A stretch of 64,000 bases of DNA, from NCBI RefSeq assembly GCF_036881825.1, contig NZ_JBAJMW010000004.1:186001-250000 (forward strand), read 5' to 3'. This document shows, in pieces, positions 45,138 through 55,762 of the stretch. A program made the position numbers and the translations under genes. The DNA is from Tersicoccus mangrovi. GTDB taxonomy: Bacteria; Actinomycetota; Actinomycetes; Actinomycetales; Micrococcaceae. The first letter of the stretch is position 1. Each line of letters opens with the position of its first letter. Under the pieces are notes generated by a model, which had not been told where the DNA came from, ran no database searches, and was given only the letters and a program-made list of their open reading frames with translations.

Positions 45138-45217
45138 GCGACGGCGGCCGACAGCCACCGTAGCAGGTGATCGGAGCCGTTCGTCCCGTCCGGTCCGGAC
45201 GGTGCGACGATGGTTCC

Positions 45218-46252
45218 ATGGAGCCCGTCGACGCGCTGTCCGAGATCGCCTTCTGGCTCGAGCGCGAGCTCGCCCCCACGTTCAAGGTCAAGGCCTTCCG
45301 CACGGCCGCGGACACCATCCGCGGCCTCGACCCGCAGGAGCTGCGTGCCCGGAATGCGGACGGGCGGCTGGCGCGGATGAAGGGCATCGGCGGGCGCACG
45401 GGCGAGGTGATCGGTCAGGCCCTGGCCGGTGAGGTGCCGGAGTACCTGGCGGCGGCACGGGAGCGTGGCGCCCAGCCCCTGGCCGAGGGTGGCGAGACAC
45501 TGCGGGCCCGGCTGCGCGGTGACCTGCACAGTCACAGCGAGTTCTCCGACGGGGGCTCCCCGATCGGTCAGATGGTGGCCGCGGCGGCCCTGCTCGGTCG
45601 CGAGTACCTCGCCTTGACCGACCACTCCCCCAGCCTGACCATCGCGAACGGGCTGAGCACCGAGCGGCTGGAGCGGGAGCTGGACATCGTCGCGGGCCTG
45701 AACGCGTCCGGGCCCGGGGTCCGCGTGCTCACGGGCATCGAGGTCGACATCCTCGAGGACGGCAGCCTCGACCAGACTCCGGACGTACTGGAACGGCTCG
45801 ACGTCGTCGTCGCGAGCGTCCACTCGAAGCTGCGCTCGGACCGCCGGACGATGACGCGGCGGATGCTCACCGCGATCGCGGACCCGAACACCGACGTGCT
45901 CGGCCACTGCACGGGCCGGCTGGTGACGGGCGGCCGGGGTACCCGCCCGCCGTCGGAGTTCGACGCCGAGGCCGTGTTCGCGGCCTGCGCCGAGCACGAC
46001 GTCGCGGTCGAGATCAACTCCCGGCCCGAGCGGGTGGACCCGCCGGACGACCTGATCGACCTGGCGCTGGAGGCCGGCTGCCTGTTCAGCATCGACACCG
46101 ACGCCCACGCCCCGGGCCAGCTGGACTTCCTCCAGTACGGAGCCGAACGAGCCGAACGCCTCGGGGTACCCGCCGAGCGCATCGTCACGACCTGGCCGGT
46201 CGAGGACCTCCTGGCCTGGAGCACCAAGCGCAAGGGCGACCGAGCCGGCTGA
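45218..46252 (+). CDS. PHP-domain phosphoesterase with helix-hairpin-helix N terminus
   Basis: 344 residues. The N-terminal 90 residues resemble the HhH DNA-binding part of PolX (MKGIGGRTGEVIGQAL). The PHP domain has DLHSHSEFSDG near 102, ALTDHS, GIEVDIL, VVASVHS, GHCTGRL, EINSRPER and SIDTDAHAPG, all expected metal ligands. There is no polymerase palm between the two. A metal-dependent phosphoesterase, perhaps acting on DNA ends; histidinol-phosphatase-type activity cannot be excluded. GACGAT six bases before the ATG is a weak leaderless-type -10. Divergent from pitA. Confidence 0.87.
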   Translation: MEPVDALSEIAFWLERELAPTFKVKAFRTAADTIRGLDPQELRARNADGRLARMKGIGGRTGEVIGQALAGEVPEYLAAARERGAQPLAEGGETLRARLRGDLHSHSEFSDGGSPIGQMVAAAALLGREYLALTDHSPSLTIANGLSTERLERELDIVAGLNASGPGVRVLTGIEVDILEDGSLDQTPDVLERLDVVVASVHSKLRSDRRTMTRRMLTAIADPNTDVLGHCTGRLVTGGRGTRPPSEFDAEAVFAACAEHDVAVEINSRPERVDPPDDLIDLALEAGCLFSIDTDAHAPGQLDFLQYGAERAERLGVPAERIVTTWPVEDLLAWSTKRKGDRAG

Positions 46253-46294
46253 CGCCCCCTGCCAGCACCGGGAGCGCCCGGGCCCCGAACCCTG

Positions 46295-46362
46295 TCCCCC
46301 GACACGCCGCCGTGATGCGGGAAATGACGCCATGTCCCTGGCCACCCCGGCGTGTCCCGGGA
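46295..46362. repeat. Nested palindromic element
   Basis: Outer arms 46295-46309 and 46348-46362 match at 13 of 15 positions (core GACACGCCG). Inside, GGGAAATG (46319-46326) and CATGTCCC (46331-46338) form a second hairpin. Same outer-plus-inner design as the element at 25381, without shared sequence. Confidence 0.6.
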
Positions 46363-46374
46363 CGCACTCAAATG

Positions 46375-46629
46375 CCCGGTGCCGTGCCGGCCGGAGCCGA
46401 CGAGACCGAACTCCCGATGCAGACCGGACCCGAACAGGACTCGACGCAACCAGGCACGAGGTCGGCGCGGTGCCGGGCGAAAGGGGACGTGTCGACCGGA
46501 GCGAACTCTGCGAGCGCAGGGAGATCCAGTCCCCGTGCCCGGTGCCGTGCCGGCCGGACGCAACGAGACCGACCCCGGCCAGACGCAACCCCGGCCCGGT
46601 GCCGTGCCGGCCGGACGCAACAAGACCGG
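46375..46629 (+). repeat. Three copies of a 35-bp direct repeat
   Basis: Copies at 46375-46409, 46538-46572 and 46595-46629 share CCCGGTGCCGTGCCGGCCGG followed by a segment close to ACGCAACGAGACCG; copies 2 and 3 differ at about two positions, copy 1 at a few more. Partial copies (GGCC then AGACGCAACC) lie near 46578-46590. Spacers are irregular, so this is not a CRISPR array. Confidence 0.8.
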
Positions 46630-46677
46630 AGCCGACGAGAGAGAACCCACCGAGGACAGGGACAGGAAAGACGTCGG

Positions 46678-46759
46678 TGCCCGAAGTGGGACTCGAACCC
46701 ACACACCTCTCGGTACCGCATTTTGAGTGCGGCGCGTCTGCCGATTCCGCCATTCGGGC
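46678..46759 (-). tRNA. tRNA-Leu (anticodon CAA)
   Basis: The 82-base minus-strand sequence folds with acceptor arms GCCCGAA and TTCGGGC, an anticodon stem CCGCA/TGCGG around loop CTCAAAA (anticodon CAA), a type II variable arm, and a T arm containing GGTTCGAGTCC. CCA is not encoded. Confidence 0.95.
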
Positions 46760-46798
46760 GTGCGAACGAGTGGGAAGCCCCGGCTCGTGCGGGAATCC

Positions 46799-46818
46799 AC
46801 TCTACCTGCCGATAGGCT
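46799..46818. promoter_or_regulatory. Back-to-back -10 boxes for tRNA-Leu and pdtaR
   Basis: TAGAGT on the minus strand (46799-46804) faces the tRNA, and TAGGCT on the plus strand (46813-46818) faces pdtaR. Only eight bases separate them, so the promoters overlap. Confidence 0.5.
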
Positions 46819-46875
46819 GGAGCGGCGCACCCCGTCAGCCCGATCCGCGTGCTCACGCAGCGAGGAGCAACCGAA

Positions 46876-47514
46876 GTGTCAGAACCGAACCCGTCGCCGG
46901 CAGCGACCACGGCCACCGCCCCGAACGACGCGGGCGCCGGCCATCCCGCCCGGCGGGTCCTGGTGGCCGAGGACGAGACCCTGATCCGGCTGGACATCAT
47001 CGAGATCCTGCGGGGCGAGGGCTACGACGTCGTCGGCGAGGCCGACAACGGGCAGAAGGCCGTCGACCTGGCCAAGGAGCTCGACCCGGACCTCGTGCTC
47101 ATGGACGTGAAGATGCCGGTCATGGACGGCATCACCGCCGCCGAGCAGATCGTCGCCGAGCGGATCGCCCCCGTCGTGCTGCTGACCGCGTTCAGCCAGA
47201 AGGAGCTCGTCGAGCGGGCTCGCAGTGCCGGCGCCATGGCCTACGTGGTGAAGCCGTTCACCCCGGCGGACCTGATCCCTGCGATCGAGATCGCGTTCTC
47301 GCGCCACGAGGAGATCACCGCGCTGGAGTCCGAGGTCGCGGATCTGCAGGAGCAGTTCGCCACCCGCAAACTGGTCGAGCGCGCCAAGAGCCTGCTGATG
47401 ACGAAGATGGGCCTGACGGAGCCGGAGGCGTTCCGGTGGATCCAGAAGACGTCGATGGACCGCCGCCTGAGCATGCGCCAGGTCGCCGAGACCATCATCA
47501 GCCAGATGGCCTGA
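46876..47514 (+). CDS. pdtaR: ANTAR-domain response regulator (PdtaR-like)
   Basis: 212 residues. Receiver domain with AEDETLIRLD, the phosphorylated aspartate in LVLMDVKMPVMDG, Thr in LLTAFS and Lys in VVKPF. A coiled linker leads to an ANTAR RNA-binding domain (ERAKSLLMTKMGLTEPEAF ... MRQVAETII). ANTAR proteins bind paired hexaloop hairpins in mRNA and act by antitermination. Position near pyk and polA matches M. tuberculosis pdtaR (Rv1626), whose partner is the kinase PdtaS, not in this window. The GTG at 46876 follows GAGGAG by eight bases. Confidence 0.93.
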   Translation: MSEPNPSPAATTATAPNDAGAGHPARRVLVAEDETLIRLDIIEILRGEGYDVVGEADNGQKAVDLAKELDPDLVLMDVKMPVMDGITAAEQIVAERIAPVVLLTAFSQKELVERARSAGAMAYVVKPFTPADLIPAIEIAFSRHEEITALESEVADLQEQFATRKLVERAKSLLMTKMGLTEPEAFRWIQKTSMDRRLSMRQVAETIISQMA

Positions 47515-47571
47515 CCTCCGGGCCGACCGGGAAAGCCCCACACCCGAGACACCCGACGGCGGATCACGACG

Positions 47572-47610
47572 ACGAAGGGCCGCTCCCCCGACGGGGAAGC
47601 GGCCCTTCGT
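47572..47610. terminator. Bidirectional terminator between pdtaR and pyk
   Basis: Arms 47572-47588 and 47593-47610 pair over 17 bases with one bulged base, between convergent genes. Confidence 0.8.
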
Positions 47611-47635
47611 GTGTCCGCGGTCCGGAAATGGGGAA

Positions 47636-49141
47636 TCAGCTGTGCTGATGGTCCCCGGCGTCGGACGTGGTCGGCCAGGGGCCCACCGGCTCCTTCTTGC
47701 GCGTACCCTCGAGCACCGTGCCGGAGTCGCCGCGGTCGCCGACCTTGTGGACCTTCAGCGAGTTGGTCGTGCCGACCTGCCCGGGGGGGGAACCGGCCGC
47801 GATGACGACGAGGTCGTCGATGTCCACGAGCCGGTTCTCCTGCAGGAACGTGTCCACGAACTCGGTCATCTGGTCCGTGTGCTCGACGGTCTTCGAGTAG
47901 ACCGGCTGCAGGCCCCAGGCGAGGCACAGCTGGTTGCGGACGTGCTCGATCGGGGTGAACGCGAACACCAGCTTGCTGGGCCGCAGCCGGGACAGCCGGC
48001 GGGCGGAGTCACCCGACTGCGTGAACGTGCACAGGTACTTGGCGTCGAGCATGTCGCCGATCTCCACGGCGGCACGGGTGATGGCGCCGCCACGGGTCTT
48101 CGGCTTGGTGCCCAGCGGCGGGACGCGGTCCAGGCCGCCCTGCTCGGTGGTCTCGATGATCCGCGCCATGGTGCGGATCGTCTCGATCGGGTACTTGCCG
48201 ACACTCGTCTCGCCCGAGAGCATGACCGCGTCCGCGCCGTCGAGGACGGCGTTCGCGCAGTCGGAGGCCTCGGCGCGGGTGGGGCGCGGACTGTCGATCA
48301 TGGACTCGAGGACCTGGGTGGCGACGATGACGGGCTTGGCCCAGCGGCGGGCCAGCTCGACGGCCTTCTTCTGGACGAGCGGCACCTCCTCGAGCGGCAG
48401 TTCGACGCCGAGGTCACCACGGGCGACCATGATCGCGTCGAACGCGTCGACGATGGCGTGCAGGTTCTCGACGGCCTGCGGCTTCTCGATCTTGGCGACG
48501 ACAGGGGCGCGGCGGCCCTCCTCGTCCATGATCTCGTGCACGCGGCGGACGTCCTCGGCATTGCGCACGAAGGACAGGGCGATGATGTCGACGCCCTGGC
48601 GGATGGCCCACCGCAGGTCGTCCTCGTCCTTCTCGCTCAGGGCGGGGACGTTGACGGCGACGCCGGGCAGGTTGATGCCCTTGTTGTTGGACACGGCACC
48701 GGGGACGACGACGACGGTCTGAACCTCGGTGGCGCCGACGGCGGTGGCCTGCAGGACGACCTTGCCGTCGTCGATCAGCAGGGTGTCGCCCGTGCGCACG
48801 TCCTGGGGCAGGCCCTTGAACGTCGTCGAGCAGATGTCCTTCGTGCCGACGACGTCCTCGGTGGTGATGGTGAAGGTGTCCCCCACGGCGAGCTGGTACG
48901 GCCCGTTCTCGAAGCGACCGAGCCGGATCTTCGGGCCCTGCAGGTCGGCGAGGATGCCGACCGGGGTGCCGAGTTCCTCGGCGGCGCGCCGGATGTTCTC
49001 GTAGTTGCTCGCGTGCACGGCGTGGTCGCCGTGGCTCATGTTCAGGCGGGCGACGTTCATGCCTGCTTCGAGGGCCGCCTTCGCCTGGGCGTAGTCCTCC
49101 AGCGCCGGACCGAATGTCGCGACGATCTTTGCTCTTCTCAT
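47636..49141 (-). CDS. pyk: Pyruvate kinase
   Basis: 501 residues, last step of glycolysis (PEP plus ADP to pyruvate plus ATP). Substrate-site segments ARLNMSHG near 31, LADLQGPKIRLG, and the signature VVAKIEKPQAVENL; the metal-binding segment MVARGDLGVELP near 240; MLSGETSVGKYP near 305. The C-terminal effector domain runs from about 340 to 475. TAGGCT seven bases before the ATG and no ribosome site suggest a leaderless mRNA. Confidence 0.97.
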   Translation of the reverse strand: MRRAKIVATFGPALEDYAQAKAALEAGMNVARLNMSHGDHAVHASNYENIRRAAEELGTPVGILADLQGPKIRLGRFENGPYQLAVGDTFTITTEDVVGTKDICSTTFKGLPQDVRTGDTLLIDDGKVVLQATAVGATEVQTVVVVPGAVSNNKGINLPGVAVNVPALSEKDEDDLRWAIRQGVDIIALSFVRNAEDVRRVHEIMDEEGRRAPVVAKIEKPQAVENLHAIVDAFDAIMVARGDLGVELPLEEVPLVQKKAVELARRWAKPVIVATQVLESMIDSPRPTRAEASDCANAVLDGADAVMLSGETSVGKYPIETIRTMARIIETTEQGGLDRVPPLGTKPKTRGGAITRAAVEIGDMLDAKYLCTFTQSGDSARRLSRLRPSKLVFAFTPIEHVRNQLCLAWGLQPVYSKTVEHTDQMTEFVDTFLQENRLVDIDDLVVIAAGSPPGQVGTTNSLKVHKVGDRGDSGTVLEGTRKKEPVGPWPTTSDAGDHQHS

Positions 49142-49148
49142 GTCTCCC

Positions 49149-49154
49149 AGCCTA
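49149..49154 (-). promoter_or_regulatory. -10 box of pyk
   Basis: TAGGCT on the minus strand, seven bases before the ATG at 49141. Confidence 0.5.
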
Positions 49155-49231
49155 GTGATGCGGACCCCGCAGAAGAGGGTCCGCGGGGGTGTGGTGCGTG
49201 TCGAACGGTTGTCCGGCCGGTGACGGCGCGG

Positions 49232-49274
49232 CGAACACGGCCGCCCGCGGCGATCGCCGGGGTGGCCGTGCTCG
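49232..49274 (-). terminator. Terminator of the gltBD operon
   Basis: Eleven-base arms (49232-49242 and 49264-49274, one mismatch) enclose a smaller GC palindrome around CGGCGATCGCCG, just after the gltD stop. Confidence 0.6.
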
Positions 49275-49283
49275 CGGCGGGCG

Positions 49284-50742
<1,459 letters not shown>

Positions 50743-50750
<8 letters not shown>

Positions 50751-53700
50751 GGGTCGTCGCCTCCAGGATGCGGGTCCACACCTCGTCGCCGTCGGGATCC
50801 AGCCCCTCCTGCTCCGCCTCGTTCCGGGTCCTCAGGACCGCGGAGTAGTCGCGCGGGAGGATCTTGGTGAACCGTCCGACGGTCTGCTCGAAGTTGGCGA
50901 GCAGCCGTTCGGCCAGGGCGGACTCCGTCTCGGCGTGGTGGGTGATCATCAGGGACCGGACCAGCTCGACGTCGTTGGCGTCCAGGGGCAGCAGCTCCAG
51001 TTCGCCCGACGCGATGCTGTCGGTGTTCATCACGGCCGGATCGAGATCCAGCACGTAGGCGGTGCCGCCGGACATGCCGGCACCGAGGTTGCGGCCGGTG
51101 GGGCCGAGCACGAGCGCGACACCGCCGGTCATGTACTCGCAGCCGTGGTCGCCGATGCCCTCGACGACGGCGGTGGCCCCGGAGTTGCGCACCAGGAACC
51201 GCTCGCCGACGAGGCCGCGCAGGAACAGCTGCCCGCTCGTGGCGCCGTAGCCGATGACGTTGCCGGCGATCACCTCGTGCTCGGCGGCGAACTGGCTGCC
51301 GCGGTCCGGCCGGACGACGATCCGGCCGCCCGACAGGCCCTTGCCGACGTAGTCGTTGGCGTCGCCGAACAGGCGCAGGGTGATCCCGGCCGGCACGAAC
51401 GCGCCGAGGGACTGCCCGGCCTGACCGGTCAGCGTCACGTCGATCGTGTTCTCCGCCAGCGGGGTCAGCTGGTGCTTGCGGGTCACCGCGTTGCCGAGCA
51501 TGGTGCCGACGGAGCGGTCCGTGTTGACGATGTCCGCGGAGATCTTCACGGGCGTGCCGTGCTCGATCGCCTCGGCGCCCATCGCCATCAGGTGGTTGTC
51601 GAAGTGCTTGTCCAGGCCGTGGTCCTGGCTCACCCGGTTCCGGCGCGGGACGTCGGCGCCGAAGCGCGGCCCGTGCAGGATGGGGTCCAGGTTCAGCCCG
51701 TCGGCCTTCCAGTGGTCGATGGCCGGCTGGGTGTCCAGCGCGTCCGTCTGCCCGACGGCCTCCGCGAGGGTGCGGAAGCCGAGCGAGGCGAGGATCTCCC
51801 GCACCTCCTCGGCGATGAACTCGAAGAAGTTCACGACGAACTCGGGCTTGCCGCTGAAGCGGGACCGGAGCTCGGGGTTCTGGGTGGCCACGCCCACGGG
51901 GCAGGTGTCCAGGTGGCACACGCGCATCATGATGCAGCCCGAGACCACGAGCGGCGCGGTCGCGAAACCGAACTCCTCGGCCCCGAGCAGCGCCGCGATG
52001 ACGACGTCGCGCCCGGTCTTGAGCTGTCCGTCGGCCTGCACGACGACGCGGTCGCGCAGCCCGTTGAGGATCAGCGTCTGCTGCGCCTCGGCCAGGCCCA
52101 GCTCCCAGGGGGCGCCGGCGTGCTTGAGCGAGTTCAGCGGGGACGCGCCCGTGCCGCCGTCGTGGCCGGATATCAGCACGACGTCCGCCTTCGCCTTCGT
52201 CACGCCCGCCGCGACGGTGCCGATGCCGACCTCGGAGACGAGCTTGACGTGCACCCGCGAGGACGGGTTGGAGCGCTTGAGGTCGAAGATCAGCTGCGCC
52301 AGGTCCTCGATCGAGTAGATGTCGTGGTGCGGCGGCGGAGAGATCAGGGAGACACCCGGGGTCGAGTGCCGGGTCTTGGCCACCCACGGGTACACCTTGC
52401 GGGCCATCAGCTGGCCGCCCTCGCCGGGCTTCGCACCCTGCGCCATCTTGATCTGCAGGTCGTCCGCGTTCGTCAGGTACAGGCTCGTGACGCCGAACCG
52501 CCCGGAGGCGACCTGCTTGATCGCGGACCGGCGCTCGGGGTCGAGCAGCCGCTCGACGTCCTCACCGCCCTCACCGGTGTTGGACTTCGCGCCCAACCGG
52601 TTCATCGCGATGGCGAGGGTCTCGTGCGCCTCCTGGGAGATGGAGCCGTAGCTCATCGCGCCGGTGGAGAACCGCTTGACGATGGACGAGACGGGCTCGA
52701 CCTCGTCCAGCGGGATGGGCTCACGGACGCCGTCCCGGAACGCGAAGAGGCCGCGCAGCGTCATCAGCGCCTTGGACTGGTCGTCGACGCTGGAGGTGTA
52801 CGCCTTGAACACGTCGTACCGGCGGGACCGGGTGGCGTGCTGCAGCCGGAACACGTTCTCGGGGCTGAACAGGTGCGGCGGGCCCTCGCGGCGCCACTGG
52901 TACTCCCCGCCGATCTCGAGACCGCGGTGCGGGTCCTCGTCCCCGCCGTCCGGCGGGTAGGCGCCCCGGTGACGCGCGGTGGTCTCGGCCGCGATGACGT
53001 CGAGGCCGACACCGCCCAGCTGCGTCGTCGTACCGGTGAAGTACTGGTCGACGAGGGCCTGGGACAGCCCGAGGGCCTCGAACGTCTGCGCACCGCAGTA
53101 GGAGGCGACGGTCGAGATGCCCATCTTGGACATGATCTTGAGCATGCCCTTGCCGAGACCCTTGATCAGGTTGCTCACGGCCTGCTCGGGCGTGATGCCC
53201 TCGATGGTGCCGTTGCGCACCAGCTCCTCGGCACTCTCCATCGCCAGGTACGGGTTGACGCCGGAGGCGCCGTAGCCGACGAGCAGCGCGACGTGGTGGA
53301 CCTCGCGCACGTCACCGGTCTCGACGATCAGCGACACCCGGGTGCGGTTGGCACTGCGCAGCAGGTGGTGGTGCACGGAGGAGAGCAGCAGCAGCGACGG
53401 GATGGGCGCCCACTGGGCGTTCGAGTCGCGGTCGGAGAGGATCACGTACTGCACGCCGCGGTTGACGGCGCCGGAGACCTTCTCGTTGATCTCGGCGAGC
53501 CGCGCCCGCAGGGAGGCCTCGCCGTTGCCGTCCGGCCGGTACAGGCCGCGCACGCGCATGCTCAGCGCCTCGTCGTCGTCACCGCGCAGGGCGGAGATCT
53601 TGGCGAGCTGGTCGTTGCTCATCACGGGGAACGGCAGGCGGATCTGCTTCGCCCGGACCTGGCCGGTGTTGAGCAGGTTGCCGTTGGGGCCCAGCGAGCA

Positions 53701-55569
53701 CCGCATCGAGGTGACGAGCTCCTCGCGGATGGCGTCCAGCGGCGGGTTGGTCACCTGGGCGAAGGACTGCACGAAGTAGTCGAACAGCAGCCGCGGGCGC
53801 TCGGAGAGCACCGCGATGGGGGTGTCCGTGCCCATGGCGCCGATCGGCTCGGCGCCGGTGCGGGCCATCGGTGCGAGCAGGATGCGCAGCTCCTCCTCGG
53901 TGTAGCCGAAGGTGCGCTGCCGCTTGGTGATGGAGGCCCGCGTGTGGGTGACGTGCTCCCGCTCGGGCAGGTCCTCGAGGCTGAGCAGGTTCTCCTTGAC
54001 CCAGGCGCCCCAAGGGTTCGAGGCGGCGACGGTGGCCTTGACCTCCTCGTCCTCGATCATGCGGCCGGCCTCGGTGTCGACGAGGAACATCCTGCCCGGG
54101 GCGACGCGGCCCTTGCGGACCACCTTCGCCGGGTCGATGTTCAGCACGCCCACCTCGGACGCGAAGACGACGAGGCCGTCGTCGGTCACCCAGTAGCGGC
54201 CCGGGCGCAGTCCGTTGCGGTCCAGGGTGGCGCCGACCTTGACGCCGTCAGTGAAGGACACGGCCGCGGGCCCGTCCCACGGCTCCATGAGCATCGAGTG
54301 GTACTCGTAGAACGCGCGCCGGTCCGGTTCCATCGCGGTGTGGTTCTCCCACGCCTCCGGGATCATCATCATGATCGCGTGCTCGATGGGCCGGCCCGAG
54401 AGCATGAGTAGCTCGGCGACCTCGTCGAACGACGCGGAGTCCGAGGCGCCGGGTGTGCAGATCGGGAACAGCCGCTCGGGGCTGTCGCCGAGCAGCGGGT
54501 TGCTCAGCTGCGACTGCCGGGCCCGCATCCAGTTCCGGTTGCCCTTGACCGTGTTGATCTCGCCGTTGTGCGCGATGGTGCGGAACGGCTGGGCCAGCGG
54601 CCAGGACGGGAACGTGTTGGTGGAGAACCGGGAGTGCACGATACCCAGGCGGGTCATGAACCGGGGGTCGGACAGATCCGGGTAGAACGGCTCGAGCTGC
54701 GCGGTGGTCAGCATGCCCTTGTAGACGAGGGTGCGCGAGGACAGCGACGGGAAGTACACGCCGAACTTGTTCTGCGCCCGCTTGCGCAGCCGGAAGACGC
54801 GCGACTCCAGGGTGATCTGGTCGACCTCCGCGGTGCCCTCGGCGGACTCCGCGGGGGCGAGGAACAGCTGCCGGAAGAACGGCATGGTCTGCCGCGCCAT
54901 CGACCCGACGAGGTCGGCCACGACGGGCACGTCGCGCCACCCGAGGATCGTCAGCCGCTCCTCCTCGGCGAGGGCCTCGACGCCTTCGACGGCGGTCTGC
55001 CGGTCGTCCTCCTCGGCGGGCAGGAACGCGGTGCCGACCGCGTAGTGGTTCCGCTCGGGCAGGTCGAAGTCGACGACGGCGCGCAGGAACTCGTCCGGCA
55101 CCTGGGTGAGCAGGCCGGCGCCGTCACCCGTGCCCTCGTCGGCACCCACGGCGCCGCGGTGTTCGAGGTTGCGCAGCGCGGTCAGCGCGGCGTCGACGAT
55201 GTCGTGGCCGGGCTCGCCGCGCAGCGTGGCGATGACGGCGAGGCCGCAGGCGTCCTTCTCGTTCTCCGGGTCGTACAGACCCTGCGCGCCGGGGGCGGCG
55301 GAGAACTCCTGGAACGGGCGCGCGACGCCGGTGTCACCGGCGGACTCGTCGGCGTCGGCAGTCGTGTCGTCGGCCGCGTCGGCGTCGGCAGCTTCGGCGG
55401 TGTCGCCCGCGGGCTCCGCGGCATCCTCGGCGTCCCGGATGCCGGCGCGCTCGATCGCGGCGTCCTCGACGATGCCCTCGTGCGAGGCGTCGTCGCCGGC
55501 GGTGCCGGTGCCGGCGGTGTCGGTGCCTGCGGCGTTCTCGGGCAGCGGTGACGGATGCTGATCAGTCAT
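50743..55569 (-). CDS. gltB: Glutamate synthase (NADPH) large subunit, long N-terminal propeptide
   Basis: 1608 residues. Makes two glutamates from glutamine and 2-oxoglutarate. Domains: class II amidotransferase starting at Cys108 in EKDACGLAVIATL (exposed after cleavage), a central domain, the FMN-binding synthase with the 3Fe-4S cysteines in CIMMRVCHLDTCPVG, and a C-terminal GXGXG helix (TGGVALVLGPTGRNLGAGMSGG in part). The ATG at 55569 has GGAAGG upstream. The 107 residues before the catalytic Cys are much longer than the usual 10-45; the first 80 are Ala/Asp/Glu/Thr-rich low complexity. No closer in-frame start exists. Confidence 0.96.
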
Positions 55570-55762
55570 GGCCTGTCCTTCCCAGATGGAGCGAGAGGGG
55601 ACGACGTTGGCCCCGGAGCGCACCGAGTGCGCGAGGTGAACGGCGCGGGCTTCCCCGGTGTCCTCCGGGTCTCGTGGCGTCACCGACGTCGGGGACCGGG
55701 GGTGGCCCGGGACCGCGGACGTGTGATGGTGCGCAACTGCCTTCGAGAGGAACAGCGCCTCT

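Larger units (their letters stand above)
46253..46677. other. Gene-free stretch between the PHP gene and tRNA-Leu
   Basis: 425 bases without a supported gene. The first 110 hold a nested palindrome, the rest three copies of a 35-bp repeat plus partial copies. Open frames here read mainly repeated Pro-Ala-Gly-Arg and are judged non-coding. Confidence 0.7.

Noticed and set aside
46375..46629. CRISPR-like spacing of the 35-bp repeats
   Set aside because: Only three copies, spacers of 128 and 22 bases, partial copies between, and no cas genes in the window.
46352..46726. Open frame with repeated PGAVPAGR over the repeat region, possibly a repeat protein
   Set aside because: All frames are open through the GC-rich repeats, there is no ribosome site or conserved fold, and it runs into the tRNA.
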